Assembly: GCF_030295385.1 (NCBI RefSeq)
Contig: NZ_AP027079.1
Coordinates: 62,001 to 126,000 of the forward strand
Source of the DNA: Geothrix oryzae
Lineage (GTDB): Bacteria; Acidobacteriota; Holophagae; Holophagales; Holophagaceae
DNA: 64,000 bases
Direction: 5' to 3'
Shown here piece by piece: positions 9,482-19,000 of the stretch. A program made the position numbers and the translations under genes. The notes below the pieces were generated by a model. It worked only from the letters and a program-made list of their open reading frames with translations. It was not told the DNA's origin and ran no database searches. Every line of letters starts with the position of its first letter. Positions within the stretch are counted from its first letter, which is position 1.

Positions 9482-11266
9482 TTACCCGAGGGTCCGAAGG
9501 GCGGCGGGAAGATGGGGGCTGCGGAGCAGCTGCTGCTGCTCCGCCTCGGACAGCAGGCCCCAGATGCGGACGGAGGCCTCCCGGGGGGTCTTCGGGTTGA
9601 GCAGCAGCTCCGACATGATGGCGGCGTGGGCCATGAGCACGGGATGGCCCGCGATCTGCTCCAGCACGGCGCGCGGGGTCAGCTTGTTGCGGGCGAGCCG
9701 GAGGAGGACGCCCGGGTCGAGCTGGCGGTCGGACACCATCCGGCGGAGCGTCTCCTCGTCCTGGAGCACCTCCTGGGGCAGGTGGCGCATGAGTTCGCCA
9801 CCGGAGGTGCGAAGCGCCGCGATGCGGTCGGGGATGTCGAGGGAGAGGTAGAGGTTCCGCAGGGATTCCAGGGCTCGCCGCTTGACTTCCAGGTGAAGGA
9901 GCCGCGGGTCGCGCAGGATCTCGAGGGCGGGCTTCAGGCCGGGGAGGTGCGCCATCAGCCGCAGGGCCGTGGCTTCCGTCAGGTGGGGCTGGTGGATCAG
10001 GGCCTCGGCCACCAGGGGCTCCGCGGACCAGGCCGGGTGCGCGGCCACGAGCTCGGCCCGGTTCTGGTCGAACGAGGGCAGGGTGGAGGCCAGCAGGCGG
10101 GGCGTGAGGGCCGGGTTTTCCAGGGCCAGGCGGAACACCTGGGGATCCGGATCCTTGAGGATCTGGCTGATCTGGTCCTCCTGGGTGGCCTGGGTGGCGA
10201 GGAAGACCCGCTCCTCCATGGTGGCCCAGCGGCCCTCTTCGCCCCGTTCCGGCAGGGCCGAGGAGAGCCCGGACTGCTGGCGCTGCAGGCGGTCGTAGAA
10301 GTACTTCACCACCCGGAGCAGCTGGGGCGACTGCCGCTTGGCCCAATAGGTGATGAATTGGTACTCGCCCTCCTCCAGCTGGGTGAAGTAGCTCACGATG
10401 CGGCGGAGGGCGGCCCGGCTGCGGGCCCCGCGCTCCAGGGCCGCCACGAGGTGTCCTGAAAGGGCCAGGCGCCGGGAGAGTTCCGGCGGGCAGCCCGGGG
10501 CGTCCTGCAGGCTGTCCCGCACGGGTTCCCGGAAATACCAGCGTGCCTCGGCGTAGACCTCCTCGAAGAACCCGGGATCGGCGCTCTGGGCCAGGGCCCG
10601 GCACACCAGGTCCTCGGAGACCAGCGGATTCTGGAGGGCCGCCAGGCGCAGGTCGGCGTCGGGGTCCACGAGGAAGCCCAGCAGCTCGTCCGGCTGGGCC
10701 GTCTGCTTGGCCCGGGCCAGGCGGTCCTCCTTGTGCAGGCCGCGGCCCGAGGCCTGGGGGGGCAGGGCGGCGGGCGGGGCCGTGAGGGCATCCCAGTCCG
10801 GGTGTTCCGGAGGAAGGGGGGGCAGCTCCTGAGTGTTCCCCGTGGCCGAAACGGTCTTGGCCAGCTGTTTGGCCAGCAGCTTGGCCACGGGCTTGAGGGG
10901 GGGGCTCAGCTGCGAGTAGAGGGTCTTCACGGCCTCCGAGCGCTCGTCCTTCTCGGCGGCGGGGGCCTGGTCCATCTCGCGCATCTGGTCGAAAAGGGAG
11001 ACCACCATCTCCAGATCGCGGCGGATGGCTTCGGGGGTGGCCTCATTCTCGGCGAGGCCCAGGAGGATGGGCCAGTGGGCCAGCCAGTGGGGCGTGCGGG
11101 CCATGAGGGTTAGCAGGCGCGGCGAGGCGAGGGAGCGGGCGAGGCCCTCCAGCATGTGCACCTGGCTGTCCGTGGGCAGCTGGGGCCGCACCAGGGCCAG
11201 ATGGCGGAAGTGGATCCGTTCGGATTCTGCGAGGCTGGCGAGGAACGCGCCTTCCGCTTCCGACAC
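9482..11266 (-). CDS. HEAT/armadillo-like helical repeat protein
   Basis: GTG start with GGAGG four bases upstream; the reading frame is open further upstream, but that part is antisense to the HisA-like and rnc genes. The 594-residue soluble protein has no signal peptide and no membrane segment. It is made almost wholly of short helical units with recurring 'dPdLRLAALQNPLVSEDLV', 'DPQVFRLALENPALTPRLL', 'DPRLLHLEVKRRALESL' type segments, which look like HEAT or leucine-rich-variant repeats. These usually bind proteins. No catalytic motif is seen. It follows the HisA-like gene by 11 bp and is probably co-transcribed. Confidence 0.8.
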   Translation of the reverse strand: MSEAEGAFLASLAESERIHFRHLALVRPQLPTDSQVHMLEGLARSLASPRLLTLMARTPHWLAHWPILLGLAENEATPEAIRRDLEMVVSLFDQMREMDQAPAAEKDERSEAVKTLYSQLSPPLKPVAKLLAKQLAKTVSATGNTQELPPLPPEHPDWDALTAPPAALPPQASGRGLHKEDRLARAKQTAQPDELLGFLVDPDADLRLAALQNPLVSEDLVCRALAQSADPGFFEEVYAEARWYFREPVRDSLQDAPGCPPELSRRLALSGHLVAALERGARSRAALRRIVSYFTQLEEGEYQFITYWAKRQSPQLLRVVKYFYDRLQRQQSGLSSALPERGEEGRWATMEERVFLATQATQEDQISQILKDPDPQVFRLALENPALTPRLLASTLPSFDQNRAELVAAHPAWSAEPLVAEALIHQPHLTEATALRLMAHLPGLKPALEILRDPRLLHLEVKRRALESLRNLYLSLDIPDRIAALRTSGGELMRHLPQEVLQDEETLRRMVSDRQLDPGVLLRLARNKLTPRAVLEQIAGHPVLMAHAAIMSELLLNPKTPREASVRIWGLLSEAEQQQLLRSPHLPAALRTLG

Positions 11267-11277
11267 GATCCCTCCGT

Positions 11278-11994
11278 TCAGGCGCAGGCGGCTTGGAGGA
11301 GGGCCAGGAGTTCCGGATCTTCCCGGAAGAGCAGGGCGTCCACCAGGGCGCCCTTGAGCCCCTGGTGGGCATGGACCGCCGCGAGGTGGCGCGGGGAGGT
11401 GATGCTGCCGCCCATGACCACGGGCAAGCCCGTCGAGGAGGCCAGCAGCTGCGCCGTCTCGAAATCGGGATCCGAGCCGGGATCCTCGGGAATGTCCACG
11501 AACAGCAGGCGCCGGAACCCGTAGGCCTTGGCCCGGAGGGCCAGGTCCTGGGCGCTGAGGGCCGAGGCATCCACCCAGCCCGAGCGATGGACCTTGCCCC
11601 CCCGGGCGTCGATGGCCGCGGTGAGGAAGGGTTGGAACCGCGCCATCAGCTGCTCGGCCACCATGGGGGACTTGTGGAGGATGGTGCCGGCCACCAGCCA
11701 GGCGGCGCCCAGGTCGATGAAGAACTGGGCCTGGTCGGAGCTGCGGATGCCGCCGGCCACCTGGATGCAGACCTTGCGGTCCCGGGCGTGGCAGCGCTGG
11801 AGGATCTGGGCGATGAGGTCGCGGTTGTTGCCCTTGCCCATGGCCGCGTCCACATCCACGAGGGCCATGCGGGTGGTGCCCTCGTCGAGGAGCCGGGCCG
11901 CGAGATCCAGGGGCGCCTCCGCGCACGGATCTCCGTCCCCCGTGGTGGGGACCACACGGCCGTGCTGGAGGTTCAAAGTCGGGTAGATCTTCAA
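11278..11994 (-). CDS. HisA/HisF-family TIM barrel lacking the first catalytic Asp
   Basis: The 238-residue product has the fold and length of HisA, the isomerase that opens ProFAR to PRFAR in histidine synthesis. It retains the phosphate-binding segments QVAGGIRSS and VMGGSITSP, the VDVDAA strand and the second Asp region AIDARGGKVHRSGW. The normal N-terminal (P)A(I/L)DL catalytic Asp8 is Asn8 here (PTLNLQHG), and the usual DGT loop reads DPG. The start is TTG at 11994; no better start gives a HisA-like N-terminus. It lies between rnc and a repeat protein, not among histidine genes. I infer a paralogue with altered or no isomerase activity. Confidence 0.85.
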   Translation of the reverse strand: MKIYPTLNLQHGRVVPTTGDGDPCAEAPLDLAARLLDEGTTRMALVDVDAAMGKGNNRDLIAQILQRCHARDRKVCIQVAGGIRSSDQAQFFIDLGAAWLVAGTILHKSPMVAEQLMARFQPFLTAAIDARGGKVHRSGWVDASALSAQDLALRAKAYGFRRLLFVDIPEDPGSDPDFETAQLLASSTGLPVVMGGSITSPRHLAAVHAHQGLKGALVDALLFREDPELLALLQAACA

Positions 11995-12044
11995 GCGTAC
12001 ACCCCGGTAGACCGGCAGAGGGGAGTGTAACGCAAGGCTTGGGC

Positions 12045-12752
12045 CTATGTGGATCCCGTGAGCAGATCCAGGAGCCGCCGGGCGGCATCCCCTTCGGCCC
12101 GCTTGCGGGAGGGGCCACAGGCCTCGGCCTGGAGCGCGCCCACCTCGGCGCGCACCGTGAAGCGCGGCGCGTGGCCCGGGCCCGACTGGGACACCTGGGT
12201 GTAGACGGGCGCGGGGCGGCCCAGGCGGGCGGCCGTCTCCTGCAGGGTGGTCTTGGGATCCAGCCGGGCCCAGGCCTCGGGGGCGGCGGACCGGATGGGC
12301 CCGAGGAACCGCGCCTCCACCAGGGCCAGGACGACGGCCGTACCATCCTGGCCCGAGGCCTGGGCATCCAGGAACAGGGCCGCAAGAATGGCCTCCAGGG
12401 CGTCGGCCAGGGGCTTGGGCCCCATGGGCGGGGCCTTGCGCGGGTGGGTGGCGGTGAGGGCGCGGTCCAGGCCCAGGTCGAGGGCCCACTCGTGCAGCGA
12501 GTCCGTGCGCACGAGGACGCCGCGGAACTTGCTCATGGGACCCTCCTGCCAGTCCGGGCGCTCCCGGTGCAGCAGGAACGCCACGGCGAAATTGAGGAGG
12601 GCGTCCCCCAGGAACTCCAGTCGCTGGTTGTCCCGGCCCTTGGAGGCGGAAATGTGGGTCAGCGCCTCCTGGAGCAGGGCGCGGTCCGCAAAGGGGTGGC
12701 CCAACCGGGCCTCCAGATCGCTCAGGCTGTCGGGGCGTCGGGCCGTGGTCAA
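12045..12752 (-). CDS. rnc: ribonuclease III
   Basis: RNase III cuts double-stranded RNA in rRNA and mRNA processing. The 235-residue protein has the nuclease signature NQRLEFLGDALLNF, the second acidic site DALEAILAALFLDA, and a C-terminal dsRNA-binding domain (about residues 165-235, with GPSRKRAEGDAARRLLD). The start is TTG: its TTG shares two bases with the TGA stop of the kinase gene (TTGA), and GGAG lies eight bases upstream. Translation is thus probably coupled to the kinase. Confidence 0.95.
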   Translation of the reverse strand: MTTARRPDSLSDLEARLGHPFADRALLQEALTHISASKGRDNQRLEFLGDALLNFAVAFLLHRERPDWQEGPMSKFRGVLVRTDSLHEWALDLGLDRALTATHPRKAPPMGPKPLADALEAILAALFLDAQASGQDGTAVVLALVEARFLGPIRSAAPEAWARLDPKTTLQETAARLGRPAPVYTQVSQSGPGHAPRFTVRAEVGALQAEACGPSRKRAEGDAARRLLDLLTGST

Positions 12753-14434
12753 TTCGCCAGCTCCGGGGGGAGCTTCCGGTTGAGCCGGGCCTTGTTGAAC
12801 GCGGTCCTGAACCGGATGTTGCGGGTCATCTGCCCCACGAGCCCCTGCTGCCGGGCTTCGCGGACCTCCTGGACGAACTCGGCCGTGCGGCCCTGTTCCC
12901 ACAGCACCGCCGCCAGCCACGCACGGGCGTTGGCATTGGTGGGATCCGCCTTGAGGGCCTGCCGGAAGCCGTGGACGGCCTTGTCGGGCTGGCTGTCGGC
13001 CAGCTGGATGGCCTCGCTGAGGGACACATGCCCGAGGTTCATGCGCTCGTGGGTCTCCAGCTTGTCGAGCTTCTCAGGCTGGTACCGCTCGGGCTGGTCG
13101 ATGACCCGGGGTTCCTCCGCCTTGCGCTCCGCCACGCGGGGTTCGGAGGATCTGGCGGCGGGGCCGGAGGGCTCGCCGATCCCGGAACTGGCCTCGGGGT
13201 TAACCCCGGAGCTGGGCTTGGCCTGGAGCGCGGGGGCGGCTTTGGCGCCCGGGCCGGAGGTGGCCGTGCGGGGGGCCGGATCGGCCTTTGGATCGACGGG
13301 GGGGGTGGAAGGCAGGGCCGCTTCCGGGGCCGGGGCCTCGGGGTGGCCGCTCCGCAGCGCCCACCAGCCTGCGCCGCCGGCGCCGGCCAGGACGAGGGCG
13401 GCAAGGCCGATCCAGAGACCCCGCTTGTTACTGGCGGTGGGGGGAGGCGCCATCGGGGCGGAGGTTGGCGGTACGGAGGTCGCGACGGGCGTGGTCAGGA
13501 CTACCGGGGCCTGGACGGTGGGAGCCGAGGTCGGGGAGGTCGCCGCGGCCCGGGCCGGAGCCGTGGGGGCGGAGGTCTGGAGGAGGGAGGTGGCCTCCTC
13601 CACCTGACCCTGCCAGGAGGGATCCTTGGCCGAGCGCAGGGCCTTGGCGAGGTCCTCGGCCGTCTGGAACCGCTCGTCGGGGTTCTTGGCGAGGGAGCGG
13701 TCCAGCACCGAGCGGATGGCGGGGCTGAGGCCGCGGAGCTTCTCGACCTCGATGGGCTCGGGCTCCTCATTCACGATCTTGTACAGCACGGTGGGGGTGG
13801 TGTCGCCGGCGAAGGGCTTGCGGCCGCTCAGGCACTCGTAGAGCATCACGCCCACGGCGAAGAGGTCGCTGCGGGGATCGGGCTTGCCGGTGCGGATGTA
13901 TTCCGGCGCCATGTAGCTCACCGTGCCCATGACCATGCCCGTGGCGGTCATGTCGGAGTTGCTGATCTTGGCCACGCCGAAATCCATGACCTTGGCGTGG
14001 AGCCGCCGCCCGTCCTGCTGCACGCGAACATTGGTGGGCTTGATGTCGCGGTGGACGATGTGCTGGCGGTGGGCGAAGCCGAGGCCGTCGCAGACCTGGG
14101 CCAGCACCTCGAGGGCCTCGGAGCGCGTGAGGGACTGCTCCTGGAGCAGCTCGTCCAGGTCGTGCCCCTTCACGAATTCCATGGCGATGTAGAGCACGCC
14201 CTGGTCCTCGCCGAATTCGTAGATCGTCACCAGGTTCGGGTGGTTGAGCACGCCGGCGGCCCGGGCCTCCCGGGCGAAGCGCTCCTTGGCCTCCCCGCCC
14301 TGCGCGGCCGCGGGGAGGATGGTCTTGATGGCCACTTCGCGGCCGATGGAGGGATCCACGCCGAGGTAGACCTCGCCCATGGCGCCATTGCCCAGCACGC
14401 GCTTGATCTCGAATTTGCCGAGCTTCTCGAACAT
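12749..14434 (-). CDS. membrane-anchored Ser/Thr protein kinase with C-terminal TPR-like region
   Basis: The 561-residue protein starts MFEKLGKFEIKRVLG, a typical kinase N-terminus; upstream in-frame codons overlap its promoter. The kinase domain (about 8-270) has the glycine loop GNGAMGEV (15-22), Lys37 in VAIK, the catalytic loop HRDIKPTN (128-135) with Asp130, and DFG (151-153). A Pro/Ala/Thr-rich linker follows, then one membrane helix at about 339-360, another low-complexity Pro/Ala segment, and a C-terminal helical TPR-like region (about 455-555). It is a Hanks-type receptor kinase with an outer TPR domain. It is first in the operon with rnc. Confidence 0.95.
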   Translation of the reverse strand: MFEKLGKFEIKRVLGNGAMGEVYLGVDPSIGREVAIKTILPAAAQGGEAKERFAREARAAGVLNHPNLVTIYEFGEDQGVLYIAMEFVKGHDLDELLQEQSLTRSEALEVLAQVCDGLGFAHRQHIVHRDIKPTNVRVQQDGRRLHAKVMDFGVAKISNSDMTATGMVMGTVSYMAPEYIRTGKPDPRSDLFAVGVMLYECLSGRKPFAGDTTPTVLYKIVNEEPEPIEVEKLRGLSPAIRSVLDRSLAKNPDERFQTAEDLAKALRSAKDPSWQGQVEEATSLLQTSAPTAPARAAATSPTSAPTVQAPVVLTTPVATSVPPTSAPMAPPPTASNKRGLWIGLAALVLAGAGGAGWWALRSGHPEAPAPEAALPSTPPVDPKADPAPRTATSGPGAKAAPALQAKPSSGVNPEASSGIGEPSGPAARSSEPRVAERKAEEPRVIDQPERYQPEKLDKLETHERMNLGHVSLSEAIQLADSQPDKAVHGFRQALKADPTNANARAWLAAVLWEQGRTAEFVQEVREARQQGLVGQMTRNIRFRTAFNKARLNRKLPPELAN

Positions 14435-14471
14435 GAAAGGAGACCCCTGGGCATGGAGTGGTTGGAGGGAC

Positions 14472-14500
14472 AGCATAGGTCCACTCCTGATCCGGGCCAA
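14472..14500 (-). promoter_or_regulatory. sigma-70-like promoter for the kinase-rnc operon
   Basis: On the minus strand TTGGCC is separated by 17 bases from TATGCT. This is a good match to the housekeeping -35/-10 pattern. Transcription would begin near 14465, giving a leader of about 30 bases before the kinase ATG at 14434 and supporting that start. Confidence 0.6.
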
Positions 14501-14594
14501 GGGACTTGGGATATTTCGGCATCCCCCAGCCCGTTTCCGACTGGCATCCTGGCGCGGAACATGCAAACTTGGATGCAATCCACCCGGAGCCCCG

Positions 14595-15986
14595 GTGACC
14601 GAAGTCCGTCTCCGCCATTTTCTGCCGGCCCTCATGGGGTCCCTGCATCAGCAGCGGGCCGAAGGGGAGCTTGTACTCGAGCAGAACGACGGCACGCGCC
14701 GGCTGTACTGGGCGGGGGGCGACCTGGTGAACCTCCGCAGCGACGCGGTGGGCGAGCAGTTCGGCAATTTCCTCATCCGGCGGGGCGTGCTGGACATGGC
14801 TTCGCTCAAGGAGCTGCTGGCCGATGGCGAAGGCTCCCGCATGGGCGATCGCGTGGTGCAGTGGGGCCTCATGACGGTCGCCGAGCGGGACGATCGCCTG
14901 CATGAGCTGATGGGCTCGGTGCTGCTCCACGCCATGGAGCATCCGATCCTTAAGATGACCTGGAATCCAGGGGCGCTGGACCAGAGCCTCACCGGCGAGT
15001 TCCAGTTCCGGCCGGACCACCGCCGGCTCGTGTGGGATACCTTCCAGAATGCCAAGATCGACCGCGAGCTGGTGGAGATGTTCCGCAGCGAACCGGGTTG
15101 GCGCTGGGAGGCGCGGCCGGATCTGCTGGAGGCCCTGAGTGATCTGCCCCTGACGCCCACCCTCGCCTACGCGCTGTCCCTGCTGGGCCATGAGTCCTTG
15201 GGCTACGAAACCATCGGTTCCCTCTCAAGCCTGCCCGCGGACGAGGCCGCCCGTCTGGTGGCCACGCTGTGGGCCCTGGGGGGGCTGACCCTGGTGAAGG
15301 GCGAACTGCCGCTCGTGCCCAAAGAGGAGCCGCCGCCGGTCCTCCTCGAACCCGAGCCCGAAGTACCGGAACCCATCCTGCTGGAGCAGGACGACCTGGT
15401 GTTCGAGTCCAGCCCCGAGCCCGCGCCCCTCCCGCCGCCAACGCCTTCTTCGCTTCCCCCTTTGTCGGATGCGCTGGACCAGGTCTTCGCGGAGCCGGCG
15501 CCCAGCCTGCCGCTGCTGCCCTCTGCGGCGGAAGAAGAAGCCCTGTCGCCCGCCGAGCGGGCTCACCGGCTGGTGATCAAGGCGAAGTCCTACATGATGC
15601 AGGCCCGGACGAGCGAAGCGATCCGCGCCCTGGAGCAGTCCATCAAGCTCGATGGGGACTCGGCCTCGGCCTACGAGGCCTGGCTCCTGCTGGGGCGGCT
15701 TCGGATCGGCAATCCCGCCTGGTCCACTCGGGCGGTCGAGGCTCTGCAGGTGGCGTCCCGCATCAACCCCCGCGCGGCTGAGCCCTGGGCCCTCATGGGC
15801 GAGCTCTACCACCGCAAGGGCTTCCAGGCCAACGCCCAGGGCTGTTTCCGGCGCGCCCTGGAACTGGATCCCTCCGTGGCCGTGCCCTCCGACTACGGTG
15901 GAGATGATGGTTCCGGCCCGTCCGCTCGAGAAGGCCACGGCCTCATGGGCAAGCTGAAAGCCATGCTGGGGCGGGAGAAGGGCTGA
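14595..15986 (+). CDS. DUF4388 (PATAN-like) protein with C-terminal TPR
   Basis: The GTG at 14595 has GGAG five bases upstream. The 463-residue protein begins with a DUF4388 module (about 1-95: LRHFLPALMGSLHQQRAEGELVLEQ..RLYWAGGDLVNLRSD), a domain found in signalling proteins of gliding and flagellated bacteria. A middle helical region and an acidic Pro/Glu-rich linker (about 235-315) follow. The C-terminus (about 320-430) has TPR-like repeats (AKSYMMQARTSEAIRALEQSI, ALMGELYHRKGFQANAQGCF). It is divergent from the kinase operon across a 160-bp gap, so a regulatory link is possible. No catalytic site is present. Confidence 0.88.
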   Translation: MTEVRLRHFLPALMGSLHQQRAEGELVLEQNDGTRRLYWAGGDLVNLRSDAVGEQFGNFLIRRGVLDMASLKELLADGEGSRMGDRVVQWGLMTVAERDDRLHELMGSVLLHAMEHPILKMTWNPGALDQSLTGEFQFRPDHRRLVWDTFQNAKIDRELVEMFRSEPGWRWEARPDLLEALSDLPLTPTLAYALSLLGHESLGYETIGSLSSLPADEAARLVATLWALGGLTLVKGELPLVPKEEPPPVLLEPEPEVPEPILLEQDDLVFESSPEPAPLPPPTPSSLPPLSDALDQVFAEPAPSLPLLPSAAEEEALSPAERAHRLVIKAKSYMMQARTSEAIRALEQSIKLDGDSASAYEAWLLLGRLRIGNPAWSTRAVEALQVASRINPRAAEPWALMGELYHRKGFQANAQGCFRRALELDPSVAVPSDYGGDDGSGPSAREGHGLMGKLKAMLGREKG

Positions 15987-16009
15987 CGGGGTCCTTGGGT
16001 CAGGCTGCG

Positions 16010-19000
16010 TCAGGCCTGGGCGAGGGATCGGCGAGCCTGTGAAAACTTGAGTCCCGCCAGACTGCAGAGTCCGGCGGTGGCTCCCCGGCCGGGGGGGATC
16101 GATTCGCGGATGAGGTAGGGCTTCAGGGTTCCCTCCAGATCATCGCCGGGGCCGAGGATGAAAATGTCGGGGAAATCCGTGCGGCCCATCTTCTGGGCCA
16201 CCGCGACCACCCGTTGTTCCGCTTCGGCCACGCTGAGGCCTGCCCCTTCCATCGACGGCAGCAGGAGGAGCGCCACGGGATCGCCTGGCGTGAAGGCCAT
16301 CAGGTAGCTCACCACCACTTCGACCCAGCCGGATTGTGTCCAGTCGGGGGTGAAGAGGAGGGCGGTGGCCACTGGGGCGGAAGGCGGTGGCGCCTCGGCC
16401 CGGAAGCGCAGCGGCTGGCGTGCGGCGAGGGTGCGGATCCGTTCGGCCACCCGCTCGACCGGCCCTTCCCAACCTAGGTTCGCTTCTGCATAGGCCCGGG
16501 CCAGGGCGCCCTTGGCCCGGGCCTCCTCGGGATGGAGGGCCACGCTGGACAGGCATCCGGCTAGAAAGGCCTCGTCGGGCTCTTCCAGCCAGAAGCCCGA
16601 GGGACCCGGCAGGAGGTCGTCCACGCGGGGGATGGCGAGGGGCTGGCTGGGAATCCGATACGCCCAGTCGCCCTGGGTGAAATCCATGGCCGCCCCTCGG
16701 CCCGTCACGACCACGGGCAGGCCGCTGGCCATGGCCTCGGCGATGGGCAGCCCGAAGCCTTCGCCCCGATAGGGCATCACGAAGGCGTGGCAGCTTCGGT
16801 AGAGGGCCGACAGGTCGGCCTCGGAGAGGTCCTGCTGAAGGAACTCCACCTCCGGGGCCAGGGGGTCGGCCTGGAGGGCTTCCAGCTGTGACTGGAGTTC
16901 GGAGCCGCTGTAGACGCCTCCGCCCTGGGCCTTGATGACCAGGCAGACGCCATCGGCCGCGGTGAAGGCCCGGCGGTAGGCCCGGAGGAGCACATCGAAG
17001 CCCTTGCGGTAGATGGCGCCGCCCACATACAGGAAGCGGAAGGGCTTTCGCGTCTTCAGGGGGAATCCGGGGCCTTCGGGACAGAACCGAGTGGTGTCCA
17101 CGCCCAGGGAGATGACCACCACCTTGTCTTCCGGCACGCCGCTTTCGAGGTAGCGATCGCGTAACCAGGAGGTGTAGACCCAGATCTCGTCCACGGCTTC
17201 CACCATGGGGCGGATCCAGGCCTGGGGGAGGCCGCCGAACTCCCAGGGCTGGATCATGACCCAGCAACCCGACCGCGGCGGGGAGAAGCGGGGCGGCCAC
17301 TGATGGCGGACATGGACGCGCACGGGACCCGCTGGCGGGTGATTCACGCGTGCAGCCAGGGGCAGGAAGGCGGGGTGATCCTCGGGACGGAACTGATCGG
17401 CTTCATAGGGGACCAGGCACAGGTCCAGGCTCTCGTCGCGTAGCAGGCCGAGGCTGATCTGGCGGTTCACATGCGCCAGGCTGTGCCACACGAACTGGGA
17501 TCCTTCCCACACCACGGAAGGGGACGCGTCCTCCGGGGCAAGGCCTTCGCGATCCGTGGAGGGGGCCGCTTCCCAGAGGCCCTTCCAGACCCTCAGGGTC
17601 TCCCTGGCCACGGATTCCCAGCTGAACCGGCCGGCCTGGACCGCCCCCCGGACCTTCAGGCCCTGCCGCAGGGACTCGTCCCCGAGCAGCGTGAGCATGC
17701 CCTTGGCCAGGGCCACGGCATCGCCGGGAGGGATCATCAGCGCGGCATCGCCGGCCACCTCGGGCAGTGAACTCGAGGTGGTGGTGATGACGGGGCACCC
17801 GCAGGCCATGGCTTCCAGCACGGGGAGGCCGAACCCTTCATAGTCCGAGGGGAACAGCAGGGCCGTCGCCGAGCGGTAGAGGCATTCCAGTTCGACCCTG
17901 GGCAGGAATCCGGTAAAGACGACGCTCTGGACGCCCTGCGCGCGAAGCCGATCCCGCCAGGCCCGTGCGGCGGGGCTGTCGAGGCTTCCCACCACGACCA
18001 GCTGTACCACCTGGGACCGGCGGATCTCCGCAAAGGCCTGGAGGCTGAGGTCGAACCGCTTATGGTCATCCAGGGCCCCCACCACGAGGAAGAAAGGGCC
18101 CTCGAGCCCCCACTCCGTCCGGACCTTCTGGATGGTTTCAGGAGAGACGGGGGGCCCCGAGTGTTGATTGAGGCCTGCCAGAATGGCGTCCAGGCGGGCC
18201 TCCGGCAGACTCAGGTGGGCGATGAGATCCTGGCGGGTATGTTCGGAGCAGGTGAGGATCTGCGCGCGGCTCTGCTTCAGCGCCTCGAGGCGTTCTGCAT
18301 ATTCTTCCTGGAGGTCCTGGGGCCAGCGATCCAGGTAGCGCTCCCGGAGGAGGAGGGGGATCAGGTCATAGAAGGTGACGGTGAGGGGCGTTCTCGCCGG
18401 GAAGGCGGGGCCTACCAGGACGGGGTTGGGCACGAAAAGGAGATCGGGTACATGGACGAGGTCGTGGTCCTCGGCCCGGAAGGTCCCGAAGGACGAGAAC
18501 TCGAGGTTGGGAAGGCACCGGAGGCGGTCCAGGGCCCAGTTCGAAAGCTCTGGCGCGTCCAGGAAGAGGCGGTAGCGCCAGTGGGGTGTGAGCGCGGCGA
18601 GGGCCTGGAGGTGGTGGAGGGTGTAGTGGCCGATGCCCTGCTGGGTGGATCCCAGGTTGGCGAGCGTGCGGCCATCCACACCGATGGTGCGCTCCCAGGA
18701 GTTGGCCTCGGCCCGGGGATGGGTGCGGACGGAACCTTGGGGCCGCCGACCCGTCGCGACCCAGTGCCGGTACCACCGGCCGTCCAACACCACGGCCATC
18801 AGGTCGCGGGTGCTTTCCTCCCAGGTCAGGCGCCGGATTCCGCGTGAGTCGGGCGCGCGGGTTTCCGCGGCGAGCGCCAGCCACTCCGCCACGCGATCAG
18901 CCAGAGCCTCGGGATCCGGTCCCGAGAAGTAGAAGGCGCCTTCTCCTGCGACCTCACGGAACACGGGGATGTCCCGGGCCAGGAGGGGGAGGCCGTGCTG

